Shown piece after piece: positions 1 through 11,641 of a stretch of DNA of 64,000 bases (the first letter of the stretch is position 1; each line of letters opens with the position of its first letter). The notes under the pieces were generated by a model. It was not told where the DNA came from. It ran no database searches and was given only the letters and a program-made list of their open reading frames with translations. The position numbers and the translations under genes are program-made. The stretch spans positions 157,733,136 to 157,797,135 of the forward strand of contig OY856188.1 of the NCBI GenBank assembly GCA_963693315.1, read 5' to 3'. This stretch comes from Diogma glabrata (Eukaryota > Arthropoda > Insecta > Diptera > Cylindrotomidae).

Positions 1-1845
1 TTAAATCGTTATATAGAATGGATGAGGATTTTTTTTATTGAATGTTAATTAGAGGATGAGATGTTAGACTGTATGGCTCATTAAAATGAGATTGCAATAT
101 GTTATAAAGGAGAATCCTTTAAGACAAATGGTAGAAAACCAACAAATACAGGGTGGCTTAAAATAGTAGATGTACTATAGTATAAATCCAGTATAGATTT
201 TTAAGCAATAATTTATTAATATTTTTAAATAAATTACATTAGTATATGAGCAATATAATAATTTTGAAACGGAAGAGGCTTTCTTCTTTATTTCGCTACT
301 CATCGCTACGCTTTTGCTCTTTGCAAAAAGTTTTGAATACCCTTCGCTACGTTTTAGACGAATTGGTCTTAGATTTATGGGGATTGTTGCTTGTTAATTA
401 GGATGTGGTTCTTGACCTATTAACGAGACATTTTTATTATTATTTTTGACTGAAATATTTAATATTTTTGCAAGTGACCGATTGAACGAAGACCGATGTT
501 CTTAAATTGGTCAGTGCAAATGAACGATCCGGTCTGAACAGATCGCTATTTTAGCTGAGGTTACCCATCACTAATGTATTCTTTTGTTGACTTGACATCA
601 CAATAAGTTTTTTCTCAATCTTGCCAATATTAAACCACATCCAGTTTCGAAACAAAAAAGTCAGACAAGTGCGAATAAAATTCGCTCGTCAAGGGTTCCG
701 TGAATTTAAAAGAACACAATATCAAAAACTATTGACAAAAAGTTGTGTTGTCCCTCCAGACCACGCGTAACTTTTACGTACACTTTACGTTGACTTTGCT
801 CTATGAAAGTCTACGTAATCGTTACGCAAAAGCGTAACGTAAACGGAACACAAACGTAATGGTTGTAACATGAGAAGTGAAACAAATTAGCGAGGACTTT
901 TCTATGTATTGGTGTACACAAAAGTGTTCATAATATGTACGCTAAAACGTAACGTAAATGATACGTGAAAACGTATCATTTACGTGATACTTATGTCTTT
1001 CTTTTACGTGCGGTTTAGTTAATAGCAATTAATATTAAAAACAATATATGATACATTTCAATTGAAATGAAATAAAAACGAAAAATAGAATAAATGTAAA
1101 AATAAATAATTTAATATGATTTAATAATATACATAATTTGGCAATAAAATAAATGTATATTCTTGTATATTATATTATTATATATTTTAATAAGCTCGTT
1201 TATTCGAATCCACCCAATTTTCAGCAATAAACAAATTGGTTTAGTTCTCCGATCGAATATAAATTCGCGAAACTATAACGAAATCAAATAATAATTGAAT
1301 AAATTGAAAAATATTATTTAATAAACATAACCTACATAATGGTATCATTGAATTTATAAATACAACTTACGGCTTTTAATTTAATTAACACTTTGGCACA
1401 ATTTATTTGATTTATTTTTTTTATTTATATTAAAAAATTATTAATTTTCAGTTGGAATTATGTATTTTGTTTATATAAAGAAAGAGTTAGGATAATACCG
1501 ATTTAGATGAAAACAATTTAAGATGATATGAAAATAATTTGATGATATGAATTTTAGTGTGTTTGTAGAAGTATCTTTATAAAAATAATGTACGTAAACT
1601 GTACTGTTTTTATGTATACATTTTTGTGCCTGAAGGGGTAATGCCCTTATATTTCCAGACCATAGACGCATAACAAAATAATTAATGTTTAATCGTAAAT
1701 GTCAATAGTAAATTACAATCAAATCCACATTGATCAAAAGTAAATAAAAAAAAAATGTTACATTAGGTTAAATCTCATCCATAGATGTTTATAGTAACTC
1801 AAGAAAGATTCATCTGCTTATAAATGGTTTAAATTTGATTATTTT
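1..1845. other. AT-rich stretch without a recognisable gene
   Basis: I see no credible coding region here. Open frames are short, antisense and low-complexity. About 750-1015 is unusually rich in the words ACGT, ACGTAA and TTTACG and contains a perfect hairpin (952-985). The motif AGGGTTCCGT at 692-701 recurs in inverted form at 4160-4169. Confidence 0.6.
952..985. repeat. Perfect 15-bp hairpin with GAAA loop
   Basis: The arms ACGTAAATGATACGT and ACGTATCATTTACGT are exact reverse complements around a 4-base GAAA loop. The surrounding 250 bases are full of the same ACGTAA/TTACGT words. This looks like the core of a small foldback element, but I cannot define its ends. Confidence 0.75.
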
Positions 1846-3660
1846 TTCAGTCAATCAAGTGTTGAAATTTAGGGGGGGTGGAAAGGCTACATACTAAAAA
1901 TATTTTTTTTCAATAACACAAAAACTGTGCACCGCTAAGTTTTAAAAAATTGTAATGTTTCTTAAATGCTCCTTCATATGACACCCCATTCGCTTGGGTC
2001 AAAAGCGGTTTTTTACTCTCCTCACATTCATCCCCTAAACAGATATATAGTAATTTGAGACTTTGCTATGATTTTCATTCAAAATTTACAAATTTTCCTG
2101 TCCCTGCGCATTTTTTCAAATTTTTCTGTCAATCATCGTGGAAACGTAGGGAGCGAAACGATCTGAATTTTGCACTTTTTTGACCATAACTCAAAAACTT
2201 TACATCACAAAATTCTAAAAAAAATTGCAATGATTTATAAATTAGGTGCTCTTTTAAATGACGTCTCACTCGCTTGGGTCCAAAAAGATTTTCTTTTACC
2301 CTCTTTACCCCGGTCCCCTAAACACACAGAAATATAATTATTTGAGACCTCTCTATAACTTTCATACAAAATTTACCGAATTTCCTAGCTCTGTGAATTT
2401 TTTCAAACTTTTCTGTCAATCAGTGTCGAATCGTAGGGCGGGAAAACGTCTGAATTTTGCACTTTTTTGTCCATAACTCAAAAACTGTGCACCGCAAAAT
2501 TCTAAAAAAAATTGCAACAAATTTTAAATTAGGTGTTCTTTCAGCACACAGAAATATAATTATTTGAGACCTCGCTATAATTTTCATACAAAATTTACTA
2601 AATTTCCTAGCTCTGTGAATTTTTACAAATTTTTCTGTCAATCAGTGTCGAAACGTAGGGAGCGAAACGATCTGAGTTTTGCACTTTTGTGTCCATAACT
2701 CAAAAACTGTGCACCGCAATATTCTAAAAAAAAATTGCAACGAATTTTAAATTAAGTGTTCTTTCAAATGACACCCCACTCGCTTGGGTCAAAAACATTT
2801 TTTTTTACCCTCGTTACACCGGTCCCCTAAACACACAGAAATATAATTATTTGAGACCTCGCTATAATTTTCATACAAAATTTACCGAATTTCCTAGCTC
2901 TGTGAATTTTTTCAAATTTTTCTGTCAATCAGTGTCGAAACGTAGGGAGGGGGGGGGGGGGTAAACGATCTGAATTTTGCACTTTTTTGTCCATAACTCA
3001 AAAACTGTGCACCGCAAAATTCTAGAAAAAATTGCAAAAATTCCAAATTAAGTGTTCTTTCAAATGACACCCCACTCACTTGGGTCAAAAACATTTTTTT
3101 TTACCCTCTTTACACCGGTCCCCTAAACACACAGAAATATAATTATTTGAGACCTCGCTATAATTTTCATACAAAATTTACTAAATTTCCTAGCTCTGTG
3201 AGTTTTTACAAACTTTTCTGTCAATTAGTGTCGAAACGTAGGGAGCGAAACGATCTGAGTTTTGCACTTTTTTGTCCATAACTCAAAAACTGTGCACCGC
3301 AAAATTCTAGAAAAAATTGCAAAAAATTCCACATTAAGTGTTCTTTCAAATGACACCACACTCGCTTGGGTCAAAAACATTTTTTTTTACCCTCTTTACA
3401 CCGGTCCCCTAAACACACAGAAATATAATTATTTGAGACCTCGCTATAATTTTCATACAAAATTTACTGAAATTCCTAGCTCTGTGAATTTTTACAAATT
3501 TTTCTGTCAATCAGTGTCGAAACGTAGGGGGGGGGGGGGGCGTTCTGGAAGTTGCACTTTTTTTACCATAACTCAAAAACTGTGCATCGCAAAATTCTAA
3601 AAAAAATTGCTTTTTTTTCAAATAAAATGTTCTTTCAAATGACACCCCACTTGACCCTAT
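1846..3660. repeat. Tandem satellite, ~287-bp monomer, about seven copies
   Basis: The landmark CTGTCAATCA or a close variant recurs near 1848, 2126, 2413, 2635, 2922, 3218 and 3504. Spacing is about 278-296 bp, except one monomer of about 222 bp. The short copy lacks the block containing GACACCCCACTCGCTTGGGT. Each monomer carries the same ordered landmarks: a G-rich run after GAAACGTAGG, CCATAACTCAAAAACTGTGC, a T-run followed by ACCCTC, and ACACACAGAAATATAATT. The G-run varies from 3 to more than 10 bases. Open frames inside are chance products of the repeat. Confidence 0.9.
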
Positions 3661-4176
3661 TTTAAATAGTGATTTTACCCCTCCTCATATCCACCCCCTT
3701 AATAAATCTAAGTATGAGGATATGACACTTTTTTATATTTTTTATTAAAAACGTACTAATTTTTCTATCATTCCAAATACATTTGAAAATTTTTGATCAG
3801 TTAAGTTCGGAGCTAATCGAGGTAAGAAAACGCGAAAAAACGTCATTATTCCAAATTATACAAAAAATGGTGAGATGTAAAATTCCAAAATAAATTTTTA
3901 AGGAATACTGAAATGAAGCCCTTTCATATGATACCCTACTTGAATCTATAAAAAAATATATTTTCTCAAAGGTCTCACATCGTACCCCTATAAACCAAAC
4001 GAAAACCACTTTAGTTTTATTTGTATCCGTCATTCCATGTGAGCAGATTAGTTTTATACGCACCTCAAATTTCAAGTCCATAGCATTTATAGTTTACGAG
4101 ATAATCGATATAATGTGAAAAACTCGTTTTACTCTCACCAATAGTGTTCCGTATAAAAAACGGAACCCTAAAAACG
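3661..4176. repeat. Diverged last monomer and terminal hairpin of the satellite block
   Basis: The monomer landmarks continue in decayed form (CTTTCATATGATACCCTACT, then CCATAGCATTTATAGTTTAC). The block ends in a small hairpin at 4146-4166, with arms GTTCCGT and ACGGAAC, followed by CCTAAAA. The terminal motif ACGGAACCCTAAAA is one I recall as common in insect repeats; this is memory, not a search. Confidence 0.55.
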
Positions 4177-5326
4177 TATGCTGACAGCCTCTCACACATT
4201 AAGAGAAATAAACCCCAAATTTGATTTTTTTATTGCTTCTATAACATATGTCCTTCTTACGATATGTTTTGGAGTAGCGCTTGCAACCATTCCAACATCC
4301 CCAACATCCGTCATAAACAATTTTTTTTCTGCAATAAATATTTTCCTTTGTTTGTTTTTTTTCCTTTTAATTAAATAACCAATTTGTTTTTTAATTTTAT
4401 AGTTTTATTACACTTTAACCATAGGTAATATTAAATACATACATAGGATTTTGAAATATAGACAATTTTTTTTACTTTTATTTATAAACTTTTATTTATA
4501 TATTTTTTATTTATAAGTTTTATCTATAAACTAAAAACAAAAACCACGAATATTATTTTTTTAATTGATTTATAATAAACCTTTTACCAAATCAGTAATA
4601 CAAATATATGTTTCTGTGTAATCTTTTTTTTCAATATGTCGCACTTACAAGACACGTTTATTAGAAACACTCGAGAGGAAAAATTTTTTTATCTATTAAC
4701 GCTTTAAGTTTAAATCGACATCTGATTTGTTCTTTAAAATTAATTTTCATCATCAACTTTTAAAGAAATAAAAAATCGAAACAAAAGAGAAATCTCTACA
4801 TCTCATTCTCCATTTTCTCTGGTTTCTTTGTTCATTTTTCCTAGTTATTTACAAGGTCTTTTGTTGCAATAGATAGAAAAGAATTTTTACACCGATGGTG
4901 TTACGATTGCGGTTACAAGAGTGGACCCGTTTACTACTATTTCCGTTTAATATTTATATTAGTTTTATGAAATTATGCCGCATTACACCCACGACTCAAA
5001 ATTTTTTTGTATTGAAATTAATTTCAAGTACCGAAATTTAGAGTCGGAAGAAAATGCCGGCTATTCGAATTTTATTTTAGGAAGTTCACGAATTAGCACC
5101 CAATAAATGATTATCTGGTATCAGAGATTCAACAGTAACCAAAATCCAGGTGGGTGACAAGTTCAAATACCCGCGAAACTCCTCAGAATTGACACTTAGT
5201 TCTGAAAGCTATCACCCGCCACGAACGTCAGCACCGTGGAATCCTCGGTACCAGGATAACGAGGAATATAGAACCTCAGAAGTGCGAACCCCAGGCGAAA
5301 GATCTACCAAAACCAACTAAAGACAT
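4177..5326. other. No gene seen; possible LTR or 3-prime flank of the Gypsy fragment
   Basis: The first 700 bases are AT-rich with no coding signal. From about 4898 the base composition becomes more balanced and lies directly beyond the end of the minus-strand Gypsy pol. It could hold that element's 3-prime non-coding region or LTR, but I could not pair it with a second LTR. A TGGTATCAGAG word at 5117 resembles an initiator-Met primer site on the opposite strand to pol. Confidence 0.35.
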
Positions 5327-7905
5327 CACTCCTTGATATCCTTAGCATTATGAGCCCCAATACTCTTACCGCTCAAGTTCTCACACTCATAGAGTACCTT
5401 ACCAATCCTGGCTTTAACTATAGCAGGCAAGAATTTTGGAGCCAATCTTCGCAGAAAATTTTCTTGTAGCATCACTTAAGTGGTGTTGAGTACGAATACA
5501 CGAATACACGCAGATTATAGTTGTGTTGAGTCTTTTCACAAACAGACTTCAGGTTCTGTTGTACACGTCCTCTGAGAATGGCCAAATGATCAGAACAATC
5601 TAGCTCTTCACCAATATTTTCACCAAGAATGTAAAGGGATCTCATCAGGTGATAGGTCTTCCCATCAGATACTGGATGTTACCCAAACAACAAATAGTAT
5701 GGTGAGTATTGTGTAGCACTATGTTTTGCAGCACACACTGAATAGGCCTGGGCTCTCCTAGTTGAGCATCCCACTTGGTATGTTGACCCTTCACAAAAGC
5801 TCGAATTGCAGCGAGGACCGATCTGTTAACTATTTCCGATGTGTTACTTTGCGGATTGTAGTTCTGATATGTTTAATATAAAAATCTGACAACAAGTTCT
5901 GAAACGATTTGCTAAGCCACTGTTTACCGTTGTCACTGTGTAGAAACTCTGGTACCCCATAGGTTAAAGACACATCATGCTTCAAAAATGCATTCACTTT
6001 CGATGAAGTTGCATTTCGAAGTGGCTTCAATAGTACAAACTTTGTATATTGATCCAGAACAATCAGTATGAACGCATTACCAAGTGTAGAACGAGGGTAC
6101 GGTCCCAAAAAATCTATATAGATTCCCTACCATGGATGTGCTGTTTCAAATTGGACACATCATAATTGTGTACCTGTGACGCCATACCAGGAAAATAGCA
6201 GAGACGTCGGAGTAACTCCAACGTCTTCTTTACAGCCCTATGAGCAGCAGTACTATCGTTATGATGTTTCTGAGTCATTTCCAAAGTCAACGGTTTTGGT
6301 AACCAGAGCTTCCACACAAATACATCGTTAGGAATCGCACCAGGTCTTGGTTCTATACGAATATACCGCTTATCATCCATAATTTTAACCAAAGAAAAAT
6401 CCCTAGGTGACAACCGTACTTTAGCTATCATATCCATATAATATATTCTTTGTGCCGACGAACCTTCGTCGTCAAGCTTTAATTCATATACGTGATGTGT
6501 TACTGCTTCAGCAAATTCTTCGTGTGTATCGTGTGTAAGACGAGATAGAGCATGAAGAACTATGTTTTGGGTACTCTTTTGGTGGATAATGGTAAAATCT
6601 ATATGTTGGAGTTTTAGGCTCCACCTAGCCAGACGACCACTCAAGTCTTTCTGTGACATAAACCACTTTAGACTGAAGTTATCAGTCACAATTGTGAAGC
6701 AGTGACTCTCAACATAGCCCCTGAATTTCTTGACAATCAGAATTTCCGCAAGACATTCAAGCTCAGAAACCGAATAGTTCTTTGAGCTTTACTAAGTTTC
6801 TTCGACATGAAGGCTATCGGACACTCTTGTCCTTCGTTATCGACCTGATACAAAACACTACCGACCCCTGTCAAACTAGCATCGCATCTAATGAAGAATT
6901 CTTTATTGTAGTCAGGATTAATTAAAACTGGTTGTGGAGTCAGCAAAGCTTTTAAGTTCTCAAAAGCTAATTTGAGCTTCCAAAGTCCATTTTAGCTTAC
7001 CAGAACTTGTCTTTAATAGATCAGTAATTGAAGATGCCACACTCGCATAATTTGGTATGAACCACTGATACCATCCAGCCATACCCAGAAGACGACGTAT
7101 CTGTTTTACATTTGATGGAGCTGGATATTCCGCCACCGCTCTTACTTTTTCTGGGTCTATTTAAAGACCATCCTCACCAAACAAAAAGCCCAAATATCTC
7201 ACTTCTTTCAGAATAAATTTGCTTTTTTTAAGGTTTATTGTTAACCCAGCCGCTTATATCAATGTTGAAACTTTAGACAGCAGTTCCATATATTCTTGGA
7301 ACGTGGAAGAGACTAACAACAGATAATCTAAATAAACGAAAACATTCTCGTGATATTGGTGAAGAATCACCTTGTACATTAGCCAACACATTGTCTTGGG
7401 GGCATTGCACAATCCGAAAGGCATAACCTTGAATTGATACAATGACCGCATTGTGAATGCTGTCTTGTCTCTAGATGCTTCTGCCAGAGGAATTTGCAAG
7501 GAAAGATCTCTGAGATCAAAACTTGAAATGTACTTCGTGCTATTTAGACGACCTATTAAGCCATCAATCAAGGAAAGGGGATATGCGTCCTTTTTAGTCA
7601 GAGAATTAACACGACGAGACTCTATATACAGTCTGTTTTACCAGAACTTTTCTGAACCAGCACCACTGGCGAGCACTTACCAGGAACTACAGGACTCTTC
7701 GATAACCCCCATTTGAAGCATCCGGTCGAGTTCAGCATAGATCTTTAGATGAACAGCTGGCGATGTGGGATAATGTCTCTGTTTAACAGGTGCATTATTA
7801 CCAACATCGATGACGTGTTCAACTAAAGAAGTCTTTCCGAACCCAAACACTTTGTAACGATGTAGCCTGGTGCTCGACGAAGCGGTTGGATAATTCCCTG
7901 ATACA
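5327..7905 (-). pseudogene. Ty3/Gypsy pol remnant (RT, RNase H, integrase), broken
   Basis: Read on the minus strand, the domains appear in Ty3/Gypsy order. Near 7850-7680 there is an RT N-terminus with an ELDRMLQMGVIEES block. At 7571-7254 is RT with SSFDLRDL and VMPFGLCNAP. Near 6946-6737 RNase H begins (IRCDASLTGVGSVLYQ). At 6689-6114 the frame runs from RNase H into the integrase zinc-binding region (HHND...AHR). At 6108-5830 is the integrase core, with a first catalytic Asp in VLDQYTKF and a second in HSDNGKQW. The C-terminal tail ends around 5327 (GAHNAKDIKE, then stop). Several frameshifts and stops separate the pieces. The RT catalytic box reads YLDY instead of YLDD. The protein is dead; no gag or paired LTRs were identified. 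Confidence 0.88.
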
Positions 7906-9535
7906 TCAAATTTGTATTGGCTGAGACCTTCATAATTATTTTTTTTTCCTTGAACTCAGACCGTAATTGTCATCTACAGTAGTTTTCGTAAAACAGGGAT
8001 TGCCCTAAAACAGTTGTGTAATATTTCTCCAATGTAATTTCCTTTGCTCAATTTGTATTCGTACTTGCGCTATTTTCAGGTAGATTTCCCAGAATCGTCT
8101 ATCAATTAATAATATTTTTCAATGTGATTTCCTGTATTTAATTTGTAATCATTAATCGCTATAAAATTGTCAGAAAACGGTTGTGTATTATCATTAATCC
8201 TTAATCGCGCTATTTACATATATAATTCGTTCAATTGTTTCGTAAACAATGTTATTTTTTAATCTTTTCCAATTTCTATTACAAACTAGCAGTCCATACT
8301 CCTTAATGGGTATAATAACTAACGATAAAACCAAAATATAACTTCCCAAGAAACTACCTTATCGATTCGTTATTGGGGAATAAACAAAGAAGATGACAGC
8401 TAGCCTCGCTCTCTTAGTTTTGCTGTTCACTTCAGCGGATTTTTGTTTTTGACAGACTGTCAGACTCTGTAACAAAACGTGTGATTTTGTGTTGTGCAAT
8501 TTTTTTTGTTTAAAGATGCGGGAAAATGCAATTTTTTATTTTGATCTGTGATACATTAGATTGTGATAATTAGTTAAATTTATTAGAATATTCAATTATA
8601 AAGAAAAAGCCCAGAGTTACGGGAAGATCAGTTTAGTTGATGATGGTTTTCTGTAGTATCCATGAATGCTCAATGAACATAATATACAAGTAAACTAATA
8701 GCACATTTTTAATAACTAAAATCAGGCTAGAAAAATAAAATTAATTGTTCGGGTTTTGAAGGTGAATAGAATTTTTGTTTACCAGAAGAAGTTTAAATGC
8801 CCAAAATGTTCTGTGATAATAAAAATAAAACTATATTTGTATATTAATTTATATGTCAAAGGTCTGGCATGTTGTTTCCGTTGTCACCAAAGAATAGCTA
8901 AATTACGGAAGATACCATTAAATTAATAGCGAAATTTTGATTAACAATAAAATTAGAAAATAGAAAGATAATGAACTTATTGTGTAGTGAATAGGAACCG
9001 AACATTCTGTGTAAAATTATAAAATAGAATTACAATTACTTAGTAAAGTCACTTGCCACGATTCGAAATTTATTCGGGTAGAGGGACATTAATTGAATTC
9101 ATGAAACAAAATTAACATTCGAATCTATAATTATAAGTTAATTAATAAAAAAACAAAAGAATGTATAAATAAAAATAAAATAAATACGGGATAATTAAAT
9201 TAGCTTAGTCATTGTCAAGGTGATAGTTTTAAGCTTGAATTGTGTAATTGATAACCGATATACTTAAGAATTATATTAAAATAAAGAACAGTGTTGACAA
9301 AAAAAAGTTTTTTTTGAGGTGGTTATCGGTCGTATAGGCATTGTTTTACAACCGAATTAAGGAACTTGAGTAAATTTTGATCTTGTCACCAGAGAAGAGC
9401 TGGCGATATTTTTTTGGAAGTGGAGATTTGTATGAGGTGATTTTGGTGGAATGTGTATATCCTGTGTGATATACGGTGGTTGCGCATACTTGGCTAAGAT
9501 CCACAATCAGAGTCGACCATAACATATGTTAATAA
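7906..9535. other. No gene seen
   Basis: This is AT-rich sequence on the 5-prime side of the minus-strand Gypsy pol, where gag and a 5-prime LTR would be expected. I found no gag-like frame and no obvious LTR. It may be ordinary intergenic DNA or fully decayed element sequence. Confidence 0.5.
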
Positions 9536-10200
9536 CTAAATTCAATTCCTAACTGCAATAACTAGAAACCAACGACAGAACTATCGATTGCAACGCATGC
9601 TTTGTATCACGGGTATCCGCAATCGAAGGCAACAACCAATAGGCAAAATTACCTATTGATGCGCAGGCTTTATACAAAGTTCAACCGCAATTTGAGTTAT
9701 CAACCTTTTATATTATTCGATTCATTCAATTTTTTTTTCTGCATCAACAAAATCACGTAGTACTACGCATGCTTCGTGCAACTGTTACCTGCAATCTGAG
9801 TCACCAACGACAATTAACCTGTTTCAACGTTTATTTTGCATTTATTTGAATCAACAATTCACCTACTATTACGCTTGCTGTATACATCATTGATACGCAA
9901 TTGAAGGCAAACACTATATTATATATTATCAACGTAGTTTGACTTTTACCGGCATTTATTTGAAACAACAATTCACCCATAATTACGCTTGCTGTATACA
10001 TCATTGATACGCAATTGAAGGCCAACACTATATTATATATTATCAACGTAGTTCGACTTTTACGAGCATTCATTTGAATCAACAATTCACCCATAATTAC
10101 GCTTGCTGTATACATCATTGATACGCAATTGAAGGCACACACTATATTATATATTATCACTTGGTTCGACTTTTACCGGCATTCATCGGAATCAACATAT
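9536..10200. repeat. Tandem array, ~114-bp monomer, recent and decayed copies
   Basis: Three well-conserved units share GCTTGCTGTATACATCATTG, starting at 9873, 9987 and 10102 (spacing 114 and 115). Decayed relatives precede them, marked by GCATGCTTTGTATCAC near 9596, GCAGGCTTTATAC near 9662 and GCATGCTTCGTGCAAC near 9768. Because the period is near 3x38, the minus strand keeps an open frame (9831-10160) with a repeated peptide (NCVSMMYTASVI). I regard that as a by-product of the repeat. Confidence 0.85.
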
Positions 10201-10604
10201 CACGAATTATTACGCATTCCTGGCTCGACGTGCATCCGCGGTTGGGTTGGACCGCAGTATCTATGGTGATGACATATAGATTGATCCAAAGGAGGATGAT
10301 CCGCTGATCGTCCAAGGAAGGATGAAGACTGGAATTCGTACCAATATGGGGTGAGTAAGCTTATATATATAGGTATATAAAGGTATGAATCTGGAAGTGT
10401 GGATGTATGGGCATGGGTTTAGGCATGGGTATTTGGATGTGTGTGTGTGTATGGGTGAGCGGATGAAGTGCGAGAGCGTGCGATTCAGAAAAAATAAATT
10501 TTTATGTTAGATTTAGACTTTGTTTGAGTAACACAAATTTTTATTTTTGGATACATTGCTAGCAAGATCTTTTGCCAACCATAGTAACATTTGGTAATAT
10601 TGAG
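10201..10604. other. Spacer with a short open stretch and a GT-rich tract
   Basis: Bases 10240-10350 are less AT-rich than their surroundings. A frame there reads DPKEDDPLIVQGRMKTGIR after one stop. It runs into GGGGTGAGT at 10349-10356, which resembles a 5-prime splice site. This is followed by TATA-rich sequence and a GT-rich tract around 10370-10460. No family was recognised, and the stretch is too short to call an exon. Confidence 0.3.
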
Positions 10605-11501
10605 AAGTTATTAACGGTTCTATAATGCGAAGAAGGGAGCGGCTTATCGATTGCGAATGCGATATATGAATGCCTTGAAGAATGGGATCTTACTGATAAA
10701 GTCGAAGCCATGTGTTACGACACGACATCAAGTAACACTGGACCAGAAAAAGGTGGAAAAAAAGATTGGCCACAACTTGATTCGATTCCCATGTCGTCAT
10801 CACATACAGGAGATTAAACTACGGGCTGTTTATGATCTCAAATTTGGAAAGACCACAGCACCCGATGTTTATCTGTTCAACAAATTTCAGAAGGCATGGG
10901 ACGATGGTAAAATTAATCCAACAATGTTCAAAATTCCAAAACACTCGTGAGAAGCTCTAGTAATTTTTTCTCATGAAGAGTTGGAAAAATCACACCCACG
11001 CAGCGAATATAAAGAATTTTTGGAAGTTACATTGATTTTTCTTGGCGAAACCATTGAGAATTACAAATTCAAACGCCCAGGTCCGACAAGTCACGCCGTT
11101 TGCATTTTTTCGAGACGTTTGCACGTTTTCTGATTATGTTGTATGTAAAAATTTGGTTCAAATGCATAGATGGAACAGCAGCCGCAAATCAGGATTTGGA
11201 TTTCATCAAATCGGCCATCGCTTTTAAAAATATTGACAAAAGAGTTTCAGAAGAAATGTTGAGCAAGATTTGTTATCATCTTCACTATTTAACGGAGGCA
11301 AATATTGGCTTGGCTTTTTTCGACCCAGAGATTTTGTTTGATGAAAAACAAAAAATGGTTCAAAACCTTGAGGTCCCAGCACGAGACATCCCCATCGCAC
11401 CCCAAGCTCGCAAAAAAGATTTTGACGCAGTCAAACATATGCAACTTTTTGCTAATAAGAGCATTAGTGATTTTGTCACAGAAAAAACTCAGTTTTTTTA
11501 A
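10605..11501 (+). pseudogene. Broken gene of a CRHH-motif transposon-linked protein family
   Basis: Three pieces read in order. About 10605-10760 encodes ECLEEWDLTDKVEAMCYDTT followed by SSNTG. After a frameshift near 10755, 10760-10950 encodes FPCRHHIQEIKLRAVYDL and DVYLFNKFQKAW. A region near 10975-11090 then reads RSEYKEFLEVTLIFLGETIE and RPGPTSHA. After another shift, 11130-11501 encodes CYHLHYLTEANIGLAFFD and ends ISDFVTEKTQFF. I recall this combination (DTT-SNTG, CRHHxxEI, a PGxxHHA-like box, HLxYLxEExxxLAFFD, SDFVT near the C-terminus) from uncharacterised transposon-linked proteins in arthropods and cnidarians. I know no established function or curated family name. The DTT and CRHH blocks could be part of an RNase H-like catalytic core, but that is inference. 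At least two frameshifts and a stop make it a fossil. The 5-prime part is missing. Confidence 0.65.
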
Positions 11502-11641
11502 TCGATTTAGAATTTGTATTGATTTTTTCCTTTTCCTTCCCTGAAAAATGTTGCTTTTGAATGAAAAATTAGTATAAATTTAACCATAAAAATTAATTTT
11601 TTTCTTTGAAAAAAGGTTACTATGAATTAGTGAATTTTCGT

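Noticed and set aside
3262..3600. 112-codon frame in the satellite
   Set aside because: The same peptide pieces recur in each monomer and are broken by stops in others.
1846..4176. CRISPR array, considered because of regular repeats
   Set aside because: Monomers are ~287 bp without spacers, and the genome is eukaryotic.
4178..4378. 66-codon frame with hydrophobic stretch
   Set aside because: AT-rich, no supporting context, and the hydrophobic run comes from T-rich codons.
5117..5127. TGGTATCAGAG as a primer binding site of a plus-strand LTR element
   Set aside because: The nearest pol is on the minus strand, no CA-ended LTR precedes it clearly, and animal initiator tRNA would give a slightly different sequence.
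9831..10160. 109-codon minus-strand frame with repeated peptide
   Set aside because: It follows from a tandem DNA repeat with a period divisible by three; no independent sign of coding.
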